From: Methanoregula sp.
GTDB lineage: Archaea > Halobacteriota > Methanomicrobia > Methanomicrobiales > Methanospirillaceae
NCBI RefSeq assembly: GCF_023227875.1
Contig: NZ_JALOCH010000022.1
Location: 1 to 23,154, forward strand
DNA: 23,154 bases
Reading direction: 5' to 3'
The translations under genes and the position numbers were made by a program. A model generated the notes under the pieces. The model saw only the letters and a list, made by a program, of their open reading frames with translations. It did no database searches and had not been told where the DNA came from. Below are positions 15,600-23,154 of the stretch, piece by piece; position 1 is the first letter of the stretch; every line of letters begins with the position of its first letter.

Positions 15600-17567
15600 A
15601 TGCTCCAGGCAATGAAACGCATCCAGGTGGTCGGGCCGAAAGATGAACTGGGCCGGGCAGTCGACCTGCTGTACCGGGCGGGCACCATCCATCTCGAGAA
15701 CGCGCCGGAACTTATATCACGGGGAGAGATCTGCCTGGACCGTGTCAGGCAGGAAGAGGCCGGGGCCGTAGCCGAGGCCCTCGGGAAGACGAGTGCCATC
15801 CTATCCACCCTCCCTCCCATTGATGACGATCCGGACCGCCAGGCGCAGCTCCGGGCATCTCTTGAGAAAAAGACTCATGCCGAACTTGTCGCACGGGCGC
15901 GCGAGATCATCCACACCCTTGAGACAACGACCCGTGAGCTGGCGGCAAAGAAGAGCGAACTTACCCTCTCGATCACGGCACTGAACCGGTACGAGAAGGT
16001 GCTCGATATCATCCAGCCGGTCGAGAAGGAGCTGCCGGTGCTGGAGGGATTTGAGGTCACGATCCTGCTCATCCAGGAGGAGCACCGGGACGTCCTCGCG
16101 CTGATCAAGAAAGAGCTGGACACGATCACCGGTGACCGGTTCGAGATGACCGCAACAACGGTCGATGCCGACACCCTCGCGGCTATCATGGTCTTCCCCA
16201 AGCGGTATTCCGAAGAGATCCATTCCTTCATCTATTCCGTGAACGTGAACGAGGTGAGGCTCCCCAAGGAATATTCGGGGAGGCCGTTCTACGAGATGTA
16301 TACCCTGCTTGAAGAGAGCCGGATGCGTGCCAAGGACGAGATCGCCCGCATCGATGCGGACCTTCTGGCACTCTCCACTACCTGGTACCAGGAACTGGTC
16401 GTCATCAGAAAACATCTCGGGAACATCCATGGGGAACTTGGGGCATACCGGAACTTCGGGCTCTCGGAGTACACGTTTGTCATCATGGGCTGGATCCCGA
16501 AGAAGTACCTCAGGAAGACTGAACGGGCCCTGCACGATGCTTTTGGCGACCGCGTGATTGTCTGTGAACTACCAACGACAGAAAAAGACATGGAGGATGC
16601 CCCGGTCTTCTACGATAACCCCTTCTGGGTGAGACCCTTCGAGGTCATCATGCAGCTCGTCTCCCCGCCCCGGTACCGGGAGATCGACCCGTCACCGGTC
16701 CTTGCGATCTTCTTCCCGCTCTTTTTCGGGATCATGGTCGGCGACATCGGGTACGGGCTCGTCATCCTCGCCTTTGCGCTCTTCATCCGGCACCGCTTCG
16801 CAGCGATCGCGTTTGCGAAAAGCCTTGCCGACATCCTGATCATCTCATCAATACCAACGATCGTCTTCGGGTACCTGTTCGGTGAATTCTTCGGGGACCT
16901 CGGGGAGGTGATGGGCTGGCTCCACCCGGTGCACTTCCTCGGCATCACCTGGAACCGCGTGGAAGCAATGATCCCGATGCTGATCCTCGCCATCGCGATC
17001 GGGGTCATACACGTGGTCCTGGGCCTCGTTATCGGCATCCGGAATGCGGTGATCACGAAGAGCCGGAAGCATCTTTATGAAAAGTGCGGCATGCTGATGA
17101 TGATCATCGCAATCGTCATCCTCATGGCAATGCTCGGTGGCGTATTGGCGGATGTCGCGATCTACCCGGTGGTCGCCCTCATGCTCATCGCCCTGCCCCT
17201 CATCCTGTTGGGGGCCGGGGTATTCGGCACGATCGAGGTGATGGGTACGGTCGGCAACATCCTCTCGTACGCCCGGCTGATGGCAATCGGGATGGCCTCG
17301 GTGATCCTCGCGATGGTTGCAAACGAGCTCGGCGGGGCGTTCGAGTTTGCGATCATCGGGATCATCGTCGCCGTCCTGCTGCACGCGCTCAATATCGTGC
17401 TCGCGATGTTCTCCCCCTCGATCCACTCGATGCGTCTCCATATCGTGGAGTTTTTCAGCAAGTTCTACGAAGGGGGCGGGATGAAGTACCAGCCGTTTGC
17501 CCGGGCGGTTACGGAGGGGGAGCAGAAAGGGACGGGACCGGATCCCGGCGTGCAGGAACCTTCGTGA
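15600..17567 (+). CDS. ahaI: A-type ATP synthase subunit I (subunit a, membrane stator)
   Basis: This 655-residue protein has the two-part plan of V/A-type subunit I. A cytoplasmic N-terminal half (to about residue 355) with helical segments begins MKRIQVVGPKDELGRAVDLLYRAGTIHLE. A C-terminal half of about seven or eight membrane helices follows. The essential stator arginine is present as Arg559 in LSYARLMAIGMASV, which faces the c-ring and is needed for ion translocation. Other family landmarks are FFPLFFGIMVGDIGYG and MFSPSIHSMRLHIVEFFSKFYEGGG. GGGAG lies 4 nt before the ATG. The protein is intact and of normal length. No gene for the c-ring subunit K, nor E, C, F, A, B or D, follows in the 5.5 kb downstream. 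Confidence 0.95.
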   Translation: MLQAMKRIQVVGPKDELGRAVDLLYRAGTIHLENAPELISRGEICLDRVRQEEAGAVAEALGKTSAILSTLPPIDDDPDRQAQLRASLEKKTHAELVARAREIIHTLETTTRELAAKKSELTLSITALNRYEKVLDIIQPVEKELPVLEGFEVTILLIQEEHRDVLALIKKELDTITGDRFEMTATTVDADTLAAIMVFPKRYSEEIHSFIYSVNVNEVRLPKEYSGRPFYEMYTLLEESRMRAKDEIARIDADLLALSTTWYQELVVIRKHLGNIHGELGAYRNFGLSEYTFVIMGWIPKKYLRKTERALHDAFGDRVIVCELPTTEKDMEDAPVFYDNPFWVRPFEVIMQLVSPPRYREIDPSPVLAIFFPLFFGIMVGDIGYGLVILAFALFIRHRFAAIAFAKSLADILIISSIPTIVFGYLFGEFFGDLGEVMGWLHPVHFLGITWNRVEAMIPMLILAIAIGVIHVVLGLVIGIRNAVITKSRKHLYEKCGMLMMIIAIVILMAMLGGVLADVAIYPVVALMLIALPLILLGAGVFGTIEVMGTVGNILSYARLMAIGMASVILAMVANELGGAFEFAIIGIIVAVLLHALNIVLAMFSPSIHSMRLHIVEFFSKFYEGGGMKYQPFARAVTEGEQKGTGPDPGVQEPS

Positions 17568-17580
17568 GTCTCCTGCATCC

Positions 17581-17591
17581 TCTTTTTCCTT
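17581..17591 (+). terminator. T-tract terminator after ahaI
   Basis: TCTTTTTCCTT begins 14 nt after the ahaI stop. It is a simple T-rich tract without a strong stem, the form archaeal polymerase responds to. A second tract at 17721-17726 could act as backup. Confidence 0.35.
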
Positions 17592-17828
17592 AAGGATTCC
17601 CTCCCGTTTATATTCAGAACGAAAAAAGAGTACCAGGAACGATCATGGAGAAACGTCAGAACAGGGTTTTGTGCGGAGTACGAACCAACGGGGTGATTAT
17701 CAGAGTTTCAATCCGGATCCCTTTTTTATGCACTGAAATACTCCAGTAAAAAGACTGGCAGATCATACCCGGTACTGGGGGAGACCCGTATGAAATCCGA
17801 AAGAGCCCCCAAGTCTCCCAAAATAAGA

Positions 17829-17836
17829 AATTTTAT
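17829..17836 (+). promoter_or_regulatory. TATA box candidate and GTGATC ribosome site of the HdeD-like gene
   Basis: AATTTTAT lies about 29 nt before the ATG at 17865. Between them is GTGATC, the distal part of the extended archaeal Shine-Dalgarno (complement of the 16S GATCACCTCC tail), 10 nt before the start codon. If transcription begins about 25 nt after the TATA box the leader would be only a few bases, so either the ribosome site or the promoter call is wrong. Confidence 0.3.
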
Positions 17837-17864
17837 CATCTGTCACCCGTGATCTACTATCATT

Positions 17865-18377
17865 ATGGACACCGATAGAATCCTGACAGTGATCCTCAGT
17901 ATCATTATCCTCCTGTTCGGGCTGGTTGCAGTAATCGCACCCTCTGCAGTTTTTGGGATCTTATTACTGGTTATTGGAATTATCCTCATCGTATTCGGGA
18001 TTTTAACCGCAGGAATCGGTCTTTCTGCAGAGAGCGGAACGCCAAAGATGGTTCTCTTTGGCTCAGGCCTGATCAGTATCATGATCGGCCTTCTTGCCAT
18101 CCTCACTCCCTACATCCCGACCATCGCAATCGGCTACCTGGTTGCACTCTGGCTTGTTATCAACGGGTTGCTCTCGATCGCCTATGCGATCTCCGTAACG
18201 TGGGAGAGACACCGGATCCTGACCGGCCTTGTTGGTGTGATCAGTTTCCTGATCGGTATGTACCTGTTCTTCAACCCGGGTGCAGGATCTACATTCATTA
18301 TACTGGTACTCGGCATCTTCTTCATTATCGCTGGTATTCTCTCATTGATTATGAGTGCCTTTTTCTGGAAACAATAA
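17865..18377 (+). CDS. HdeD/DUF308-type six-helix membrane protein
   Basis: This 170-residue protein consists of about six closely spaced transmembrane helices with short loops. It has the DUF308 internal repeat pattern: ILSIIILLFGLVAVIAPSAV followed by GILLLVIGIILIVFGILTAG, and again LVGVISFLIGMYLFFNPGAG followed by LGIFFIIAGILSLIMSAFF. The founding member HdeD is linked to acid resistance in E. coli. In methanogens the role is unknown, so only the fold family is claimed. It ends FFWKQ and is complete. It stands alone between ahaI and a convergent amidohydrolase. Confidence 0.83.
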   Translation: MDTDRILTVILSIIILLFGLVAVIAPSAVFGILLLVIGIILIVFGILTAGIGLSAESGTPKMVLFGSGLISIMIGLLAILTPYIPTIAIGYLVALWLVINGLLSIAYAISVTWERHRILTGLVGVISFLIGMYLFFNPGAGSTFIILVLGIFFIIAGILSLIMSAFFWKQ

Positions 18378-18382
18378 TTCCA

Positions 18383-18434
18383 TTTTTTTACGAAAAATCG
18401 GGGAGAATGTCTCTCCCGTATCTGATCAGAAAAA
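18383..18434. terminator. Bidirectional terminator between convergent genes
   Basis: Six nucleotides after the HdeD-like stop the plus strand has T7 (18383-18389). A 6-bp stem GGGAGA/TCTCCC (18401-18406 with 18412-18417) follows, then A5 at 18430-18434, which is T5 on the minus strand just past the amidohydrolase stop. The symmetric arrangement serves both genes. Confidence 0.55.
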
Positions 18435-18439
18435 GAGGG

Positions 18440-19675
18440 TCATGCCTGTTTATAGACCGTGCCAGCCTTCATTACGAAGCTGACCTTCTCCATCACCGCG
18501 ATATCTTCGAACGGGTTGCCCCGGACGGCAATGATATCCGCAGCCTTCCCGGGTGCGAGGGTCCCCAGTTCGGGATGCATCAGCATCTCCGCAGCAACAC
18601 TCGTTGCGGCACGGAGCGCCCGCATGGGTGAGATGCCGTTTTCCACCATCTCGCCAAACTCAAGTGCGCCATTGACGCTGTAGGAGAGGATGCCCATATC
18701 GGTCCCAAAGGCGATCTTTATTTTGCTTTCTGCGAGATTTTTGGCATTTTCAATGAGGATGTCCTTGTACATCCGCATCTTCATCTTCTCATACGGATTG
18801 TTTCCTATCGATTCCCAGTATTCCTCGCTGTCCGCAAACCGGGCTGACCTCACACCCGCATACTGGGTCGGTACGAGGAAGACACCCCTCTCCTCAATCA
18901 ATTGGAGAGTCTTTTTGGATGCCATGGCCCCGTGCTCAACCGACCGTACACCGGCAAGGACCGCCATCCGGACCGCTTCATCGCCGTGAAGATGGGCCGA
19001 AACCGGCCGGTGGTATTGGGTGGCAGTGGCGACCAGGCTCTCCATCTCTTCCTTTGTATACCCGACATCAACGGGATTGTCTGCCGGGGATGCAAAACCA
19101 CCGGATGCAGCAAACTTGATCCATTCGGCACCCCACTTGATCTCTTCCCGGACTACTCTTCGGATCTCCTCGGGACCATCGGCGAGATTGTTCTGCCACC
19201 CCTTACCGTCGGGAGAGAGGAGCCCGGTGGCATCCATGTGGCCGCTTCTCGCAGAGAGCATGTGGCCGGAATTGATCAGCCGCGAGCCGGGGATGAGCCC
19301 ATGCTCAACTGCCATCTTTATGTCACGGACGGTGTACCCGTGGAGATCCATATCCCCGCAGTCCCGGACGGTGGTGAACCCGTTCATCAGGTGCTTTCTG
19401 AGTGCCTCAGCACCAAGGAGGGCCTTGTACCCTCCTGAAAAGCTCCAGAAACTCCCCATCATCTCCGGCCGCAGCGTGATGTGGACGTGGCAGTCGATGA
19501 GACCGGGCATGACCATACGGTCGGAGAGATCGATGACCGCTGCATCGGCAGGTATCGGGATTTTTTCTGCAATCTGTTGGATTATCCCCTCTTTTACCAG
19601 GATGTCACGGGAACCAAGCGGGGCATTGGACTGGCCATCCCAGAATGTTCCTGCATGGATGAGGGTAACCGGCAT
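18440..19675 (-). CDS. Metal-dependent amidohydrolase (imidazolonepropionase/prolidase-like, COG1228)
   Basis: This 411-residue enzyme has the composite domain typical of the family at its start (AGTFWDGQ, IDLSDRMVMPGLIDCHVH). Binuclear metal-site residues are visible: His63 and His65 in DCHVH, Lys187 in EWIKFAASGG (candidate carbamylated bridging lysine), His228 and His230 in SAHLHG, His248 in VEHG and Asp326 in GTDMG. It ends with the usual ATSVAAEML and LAPGKAADIIAVRGNPFED. The set resembles the Xaa-Pro dipeptidase/arginine carboxypeptidase branch, so a peptide or cyclic-amide bond is a likely substrate; the exact one is unknown. There is no signal peptide, so it is cytoplasmic. GGAG lies 9 nt upstream of the ATG, but the start also overlaps the stop of a 29-codon leader ORF as TGATG, suggesting coupled translation. 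Confidence 0.88.
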   Translation of the reverse strand: MPVTLIHAGTFWDGQSNAPLGSRDILVKEGIIQQIAEKIPIPADAAVIDLSDRMVMPGLIDCHVHITLRPEMMGSFWSFSGGYKALLGAEALRKHLMNGFTTVRDCGDMDLHGYTVRDIKMAVEHGLIPGSRLINSGHMLSARSGHMDATGLLSPDGKGWQNNLADGPEEIRRVVREEIKWGAEWIKFAASGGFASPADNPVDVGYTKEEMESLVATATQYHRPVSAHLHGDEAVRMAVLAGVRSVEHGAMASKKTLQLIEERGVFLVPTQYAGVRSARFADSEEYWESIGNNPYEKMKMRMYKDILIENAKNLAESKIKIAFGTDMGILSYSVNGALEFGEMVENGISPMRALRAATSVAAEMLMHPELGTLAPGKAADIIAVRGNPFEDIAVMEKVSFVMKAGTVYKQA

Positions 19676-19764
19676 CAGGCATCGCTCCGGATCTCATGCC
19701 CGGCAGGATTCGTTGTCATGACAGGCTGATACCGTGATTCTGGAGTTTCTGGTGGTAGTGTCAT
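19675..19764 (-). CDS. Candidate 29-aa leader peptide overlapping the amidohydrolase start
   Basis: A 29-codon frame runs from ATG at 19764 to TGA at 19677-19675. A perfect AGGAGG (19777-19772) lies 7 nt before its ATG, the strongest ribosome site in this part of the window. Its stop shares one base with the enzyme's ATG (TGATG), the classic geometry of translational coupling. The peptide begins MTLPPETPESRYQP and has no hydrophobic or metal-binding motif, nor a run of one amino acid that would mark an attenuator. The enzyme itself has a complete normal N-terminus, so this is not a frameshifted part of it. Confidence 0.5.
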   Translation of the reverse strand: MTLPPETPESRYQPVMTTNPAGHEIRSDA

Positions 19765-20145
19765 ATACAGTCCTCCTATGCAATTGTAGGGGTCTGGTCT
19801 AATTCTCATTATGTTGCTGCTCCGAAACGTTTAAGGATACGTTGCATCAGGATTGAACGGATATACCTGCCCGGGGATATGTCCATCACCTCGTTAATTA
19901 TAGGAACAGATATTACACTTATAGAAAGGATAATCAAATCAACGAACACGAGGGATTATGGGGACACATGAAAAATAAACTTGCCTCGTAAGGGAGTGTT
20001 ATAAGAGAGAGATTACCTCACTTTTTGTGAGAGTATGTGTGAAGACTCAAACATCGCTCTGATCCGAAAAAGAATAAAAATGCAGAATATCATTCAACTG
20101 TGAAAAATAATCAGATGTTGAACGAGGAGGTTACCCACGAATATT
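19765..20145. other. AT-rich intergenic region (381 nt) between divergent genes
   Basis: It contains the promoter regions of the amidohydrolase unit (leftward) and the beta-solenoid gene (rightward). A small stem CTCAC/GTGAG with a T5 loop is at 20017-20031. AGGAGGT at 20125-20131 is the ribosome site for the gene at 20146, at a long 14-nt spacing. A 30-codon open frame near 19878 has no ribosome site. Composition is clearly more AT-rich than the ATP synthase and polymerase genes. Confidence 0.5.
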
Positions 20146-22734
20146 ATGCCGAAGAATGCGATCCTCCAAAAAACCTGTTTTGTCTGCCATCACTCATCAA
20201 GCCCGATAAAGAATGCATCTTCTCTGCGTCCCGGTACAGCAGGACCATCGGGAATTGTGGATCTTGAGGGTCGTCCAAAGGAATTAACAGAGTATATTTT
20301 GAGAACACAGCTTGAAGTCTGCCCGCACTGTGGATATATTGCTGAAGACATCGGGAAGAGAACCTCCATCACCAAAGACTTCCTGCAGTCTCCTGCCTAC
20401 GGTAGTCTCCAGAATCCGGAAATCCCCCCGTCTCCATCTCTCTACCAACGTGTTGCACTCATCCAGCTGGCGGAAAACAACCCGGAAAAAGCCATAGCCA
20501 GTTATCTCTCCGCTGCATGGTGCGCTGACAGTTTACTCAAACCGGAATTAGCCGTTTCCTTCCGGAGAAAAGCCCTGTCCCTGATATTTTCAGATAATAA
20601 AACATTTGCCGACATCCCATCGAAACAATGGATTCCGGTCCTTGATACCATGCGGCGGTGCGGGGATTTCGACAGAGTAATCCGTCACGTTACCAGTCTT
20701 CTGGCTATTGCAGGCCCGGCACTGCAACAGGAACTTGATTATGAACTCTTATGCGGAGACAGTGAACCGCACACCAATCTTGATGTCGTAAACAGCCATC
20801 GACACAGGTCAGGACCTCAAAATACCGTTGATGAGTTTACCATTGACGGCAAATCCTACTCTACCGAAGACGACTGTCGTGGAAGGGGATGGAACTGGAT
20901 TGCAGCAACACGCACCCTTGTCCTCTCCAACTATCACGGTTCGGCAATTCAGGCAACCGGCGACATCACTATCCGGCTCGTACAGATAGACAACCAGATA
21001 GAAAGTGCTCACGGACCGGGAATTCACCTCCGCCATGGAAACCTGAAACTATCAGGTGCTATGTTTTTGTCCATTAACGGGGATGGAGGGGGGATTTTCG
21101 TTGATGATGGGACCCTGGAAATGGCAGGTATATTCCTTAAAATCCGGACAAAAGATTACGGGATCTTTACCTCAGGTACTATCACCATCACAGACAGTTG
21201 TGTAATTGATGTCCGTTCAAAAACGACGGCAATCAAATCGGTATCGGGGGGATTGAATGCATCCGGCAAGCCTGTCCTGAAAATCTTTGGAATGGATGCA
21301 GGAATTGATCTTGCGGGAGATTTGAACCAGACTGAGGGTATTCAGCAGATTGAGAGTCCTAATGGCTGCGGAATTATAAGTCACCACGGTTCTCTCGCAC
21401 TCACTGGCTGTAATAGTGACTTCATCTGTGGGGATACCTGCATCAATCTCGAAAATGGCAGTCTCTCCACCAAATGGATGCACGGTACCCTGAATGGAAC
21501 CTCCTGTGTAACGGTAAACGGTTCGTGCAGTATTACCGGTAGCAATATAACGTTCTCCAGCGTGGACTTCGGACTTTTTGTGTCCAAAGATATGGAGATT
21601 TCTAACACCAAATGCGAATCCTCCGGAAAAACTGCCATAGCGGTTGGAGGAAAGCTGCAAATTCAAAATGTGAATATCTCTGCATCAGGAGGAATGGGGA
21701 TATCTGTTGGTGGTGATATAAAATGTGCCGGGGGGATCCTGATGCTTCAGGGAGATACGGCAATGCAGATCTCAGGGGCTGCAGAAATTTCCAACGCACA
21801 AATTATGGGAGTCGGCAAAATCAGTGGAATTGTGGTGCATGGTTCCTATTCCCAGTCTGGAGGGGATATTTCTTTCTCCGGGGATGCGCAGGAGGGTATG
21901 AGGGTTTTCGGAAAGGAGATGAGAATAAACTCAGGATCCCTAAAAGTATCAGGCCGTAAAAGCGGACTGGATGTGGACGGAGATGTAGCACTGGAGAATG
22001 TTGCTCTCCTTTCCGCTTCCGGCAATATCGGATTTTCCTGTAAGTCGCTGAAAATTATAAAAAACGTGAATATAAAGGCTACCGGAGAGGAAATCGGTCT
22101 TTCTATAAGGGGCGGGAATCTTTTTTTCGGGGATACGATAACGGTGAATGCAACCGGCAACGTGGGGATATATGCAACACATGATATCGGGATTCATGGA
22201 GGTACTATCCAGGTTACCGGGCAGTTTGCCGGAATTGTTATGGAGAGTGGCAATCTGATAATTACCAATGGTGCAATAGATATTTTCGGGGAGGAATTCG
22301 GGATACTGCTCCAGTCGGGGTCAATGGAGGTCTTTTCCGGGATTATCGACATTACCAATTCAAGGATGACGGATTCGGGAGGCTGTGGTATTGCTGTTGA
22401 GAAGGGAAATCTAGCTGCAGGGGGCATAATGACAATTAATGGTGAGAGTTACGCGATATCAGTACCCTCCGGAGAGATTTTCATGAGACGCGGGATGATC
22501 GAGGCTTACGGTTTCCGTGCGGGTATTACGGGGAAATCCATGAAACTGAATGATGTATCGCTTACTGCCTACGGAAAGACCGAGGGCGCGGTTGTTCTCA
22601 CCGGACAAGATACCTGGAATGATGAAGGAGTTGTTATCCTCGCAGGAAAATCTACCAAGACAGCAACGGATACGATTTATTCCGACCAGAAGTATGTTCA
22701 TGCCTATTCGGTTCATCTCCCTGATGCCTCGTGA
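20146..22734 (+). CDS. Cys4 (DUF2225-like) + helical TPR-like + beta-solenoid fusion protein
   Basis: An 862-residue protein of unknown function in three parts. Residues 1-75 carry two CxxC pairs (Cys11/Cys14 in CFVC and Cys59/Cys62 in CPHCGYIAED), like the DUF2225 zinc module. Residues about 98-205 are helical and TPR-like (LYQRVALIQLAENNPEKAIASYLSAAW). From about 228 to 850 there is a repetitive beta-solenoid. It opens with GWNWIAATRTLVLSNYHGSA, the Trp-x-Trp entry motif I recall from large secreted repeat proteins. About 25 coils of 21-24 residues follow, each roughly G-x-L-x-I-x-(8-12)-G-I-x-V; examples are GNLIITNGAIDIFGEEFGIL and KLQIQNVNISASGGMGISVG. No signal peptide, transmembrane helix or sorting tail is present, so it appears cytoplasmic, which is odd for such a solenoid. 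Base composition is visibly lower in GC than its neighbours. AGGAGGT lies 14 nt upstream. Confidence 0.85.
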   Translation: MPKNAILQKTCFVCHHSSSPIKNASSLRPGTAGPSGIVDLEGRPKELTEYILRTQLEVCPHCGYIAEDIGKRTSITKDFLQSPAYGSLQNPEIPPSPSLYQRVALIQLAENNPEKAIASYLSAAWCADSLLKPELAVSFRRKALSLIFSDNKTFADIPSKQWIPVLDTMRRCGDFDRVIRHVTSLLAIAGPALQQELDYELLCGDSEPHTNLDVVNSHRHRSGPQNTVDEFTIDGKSYSTEDDCRGRGWNWIAATRTLVLSNYHGSAIQATGDITIRLVQIDNQIESAHGPGIHLRHGNLKLSGAMFLSINGDGGGIFVDDGTLEMAGIFLKIRTKDYGIFTSGTITITDSCVIDVRSKTTAIKSVSGGLNASGKPVLKIFGMDAGIDLAGDLNQTEGIQQIESPNGCGIISHHGSLALTGCNSDFICGDTCINLENGSLSTKWMHGTLNGTSCVTVNGSCSITGSNITFSSVDFGLFVSKDMEISNTKCESSGKTAIAVGGKLQIQNVNISASGGMGISVGGDIKCAGGILMLQGDTAMQISGAAEISNAQIMGVGKISGIVVHGSYSQSGGDISFSGDAQEGMRVFGKEMRINSGSLKVSGRKSGLDVDGDVALENVALLSASGNIGFSCKSLKIIKNVNIKATGEEIGLSIRGGNLFFGDTITVNATGNVGIYATHDIGIHGGTIQVTGQFAGIVMESGNLIITNGAIDIFGEEFGILLQSGSMEVFSGIIDITNSRMTDSGGCGIAVEKGNLAAGGIMTINGESYAISVPSGEIFMRRGMIEAYGFRAGITGKSMKLNDVSLTAYGKTEGAVVLTGQDTWNDEGVVILAGKSTKTATDTIYSDQKYVHAYSVHLPDAS

Positions 22735-23154
22735 AGAGGGTATTTTGGCGTGATCAGAGTTCCTCTTTATCCCTGCGGTTAATTTGTTATCAGCAGACAC
22801 TTTCATCATCACTCCATTCGCGGACGATCCTCAAGCCGGGATGATGTATTCCATGGGATGAACCGATTCAAGCCCTTTAAAAACCAAACTTTTCCGATTC
22901 TATAAGGCAGTCTCATGAGCCAACCGGTGATTGGACATGACCCTTGCGGAATTTACAATCAACAATTTTCCATAATACCTATCTGGTGTACATCAGATGG
23001 GGACACCACCCCATGCTATTTTTCCCACAGATATACTAAAATTTATTTACTATAGTTTATTAGAAACAATTTTCTTTAAATATAGGAATTGATTTTAGGA
23101 TCCTCTAATGACACATTATTTATATGATTACTTTTTAGCATTGAAAATATTAAA
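22735..23154. other. AT-rich gene-free tail (420 nt)
   Basis: It lies downstream of the beta-solenoid gene. It holds a terminator-like hairpin at 22997-23023 and strongly AT-rich DNA after 23030, which could be the promoter region of a gene beyond the window. The only notable open frame is 46 codons (22915-23055); it overlaps the hairpin and shows no recognisable motif. Confidence 0.5.
22997..23023 (+). terminator. Hairpin plus T5, terminator-like
   Basis: ATGGGG/CCCCAT with a 6-nt loop is followed four bases later by TTTTT. It lies about 260 nt beyond the solenoid gene stop, so it could end a long 3' untranslated region or belong to an unseen transcript. A competing stem ATCTG/CAGAT (22981-22998) overlaps its left arm. 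Confidence 0.4.

Larger units (their letters stand above)
17568..17864. other. Intergenic region (297 nt) between ahaI and the HdeD-like gene
   Basis: It holds two T-rich tracts (17583-17587 and 17721-17726), a 34-codon open frame (17645-17749) of doubtful status, an inverted repeat GGGAGAC/GTCTCCC (17779-17785 with 17813-17819), and the downstream promoter. No c-ring subunit or other conserved protein is encoded. Confidence 0.5.

Noticed and set aside
14991..16535. Minus-strand open frames opposite ahaH and ahaI
   Set aside because: They mirror the codon structure of the coiled-coil and subunit I genes; no family resemblance and no ribosome sites.
17645..17749. 34-codon frame after ahaI, tested as a possible c-ring subunit K remnant
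   Set aside because: Too short, not made of two hydrophobic helices and lacking the conserved ion-binding carboxylate; AGGA upstream is weak evidence alone.
19714..19723. Perfect palindrome TGTCATGACA upstream of the amidohydrolase
   Set aside because: It could be an operator, but it lies inside the leader ORF, is a single copy and matches no regulator site I can name.
22915..23055. 46-codon frame in the gene-free tail
   Set aside because: No recognisable motif, weak ribosome site (AAGG), and it overlaps a terminator-like hairpin that explains the local sequence.

Overview
The window reads as a chromosomal segment of a methanogenic euryarchaeon, most likely of the order Methanomicrobiales (a Methanoregula-like organism; this placement is inference). 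The reasons are an archaeal family-D DNA polymerase large subunit, A-type ATP synthase subunits H and I, COG1361/CARDB surface proteins, PAS sensors joined to a winged helix-turn-helix, TATA-like promoters, extended Shine-Dalgarno sites (AGGAGG, GTGATC) and T-tract terminators. I see no transposase, integrase, CRISPR array or rRNA gene.

Layout. Positions 1-4063, minus strand: a tRNA-Leu(CAA) lies downstream of polC. PolC carries a 165-residue mini-intein that splits its catalytic NC/DGDED motif. Positions 4216-5957, minus: a Thr-rich PEGA-domain surface protein and a small mechanosensitive-channel-like membrane protein with a good hairpin/T-tract terminator. Positions 6164-12863, plus: a wHTH-triple-PAS regulator, then a probable operon of two paralogous membrane-anchored CARDB-type proteins and an HAE3/MmpL-type RND transporter. 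I read this block as a sensor-regulated envelope export or remodelling locus. Positions 12988-14870, minus: a HEAT-repeat protein and a DUF1646 cation-transporter-like protein, separated by a dense cluster of perfect hairpins at 13575-13745.

Positions 15042-17567, plus: a possible 65-residue small protein, ahaH and ahaI, without the K-E-C-F-A-B-D genes that normally follow. Positions 17865-18377, plus: an HdeD/DUF308-type membrane protein. Positions 18440-19764, minus: a metal-dependent amidohydrolase preceded by a 29-codon leader ORF that has a perfect Shine-Dalgarno and overlaps the enzyme start as TGATG. Positions 20146-22734, plus: an 862-residue protein, less GC-rich than its neighbours, with a Cys4 (DUF2225-like) N-terminus, a helical TPR-like segment and about 25 coils of a beta-solenoid but no signal peptide. 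The last 420 bases are AT-rich and hold no convincing gene.

The most interesting items are the DUF2225-like/beta-solenoid fusion, the mini-intein ending in Gln, the hairpin cluster, the regulator/CARDB/RND block, the isolated H-I ATP synthase pair and the leader ORF. None of the database comparisons needed to call any of these new could be run here.
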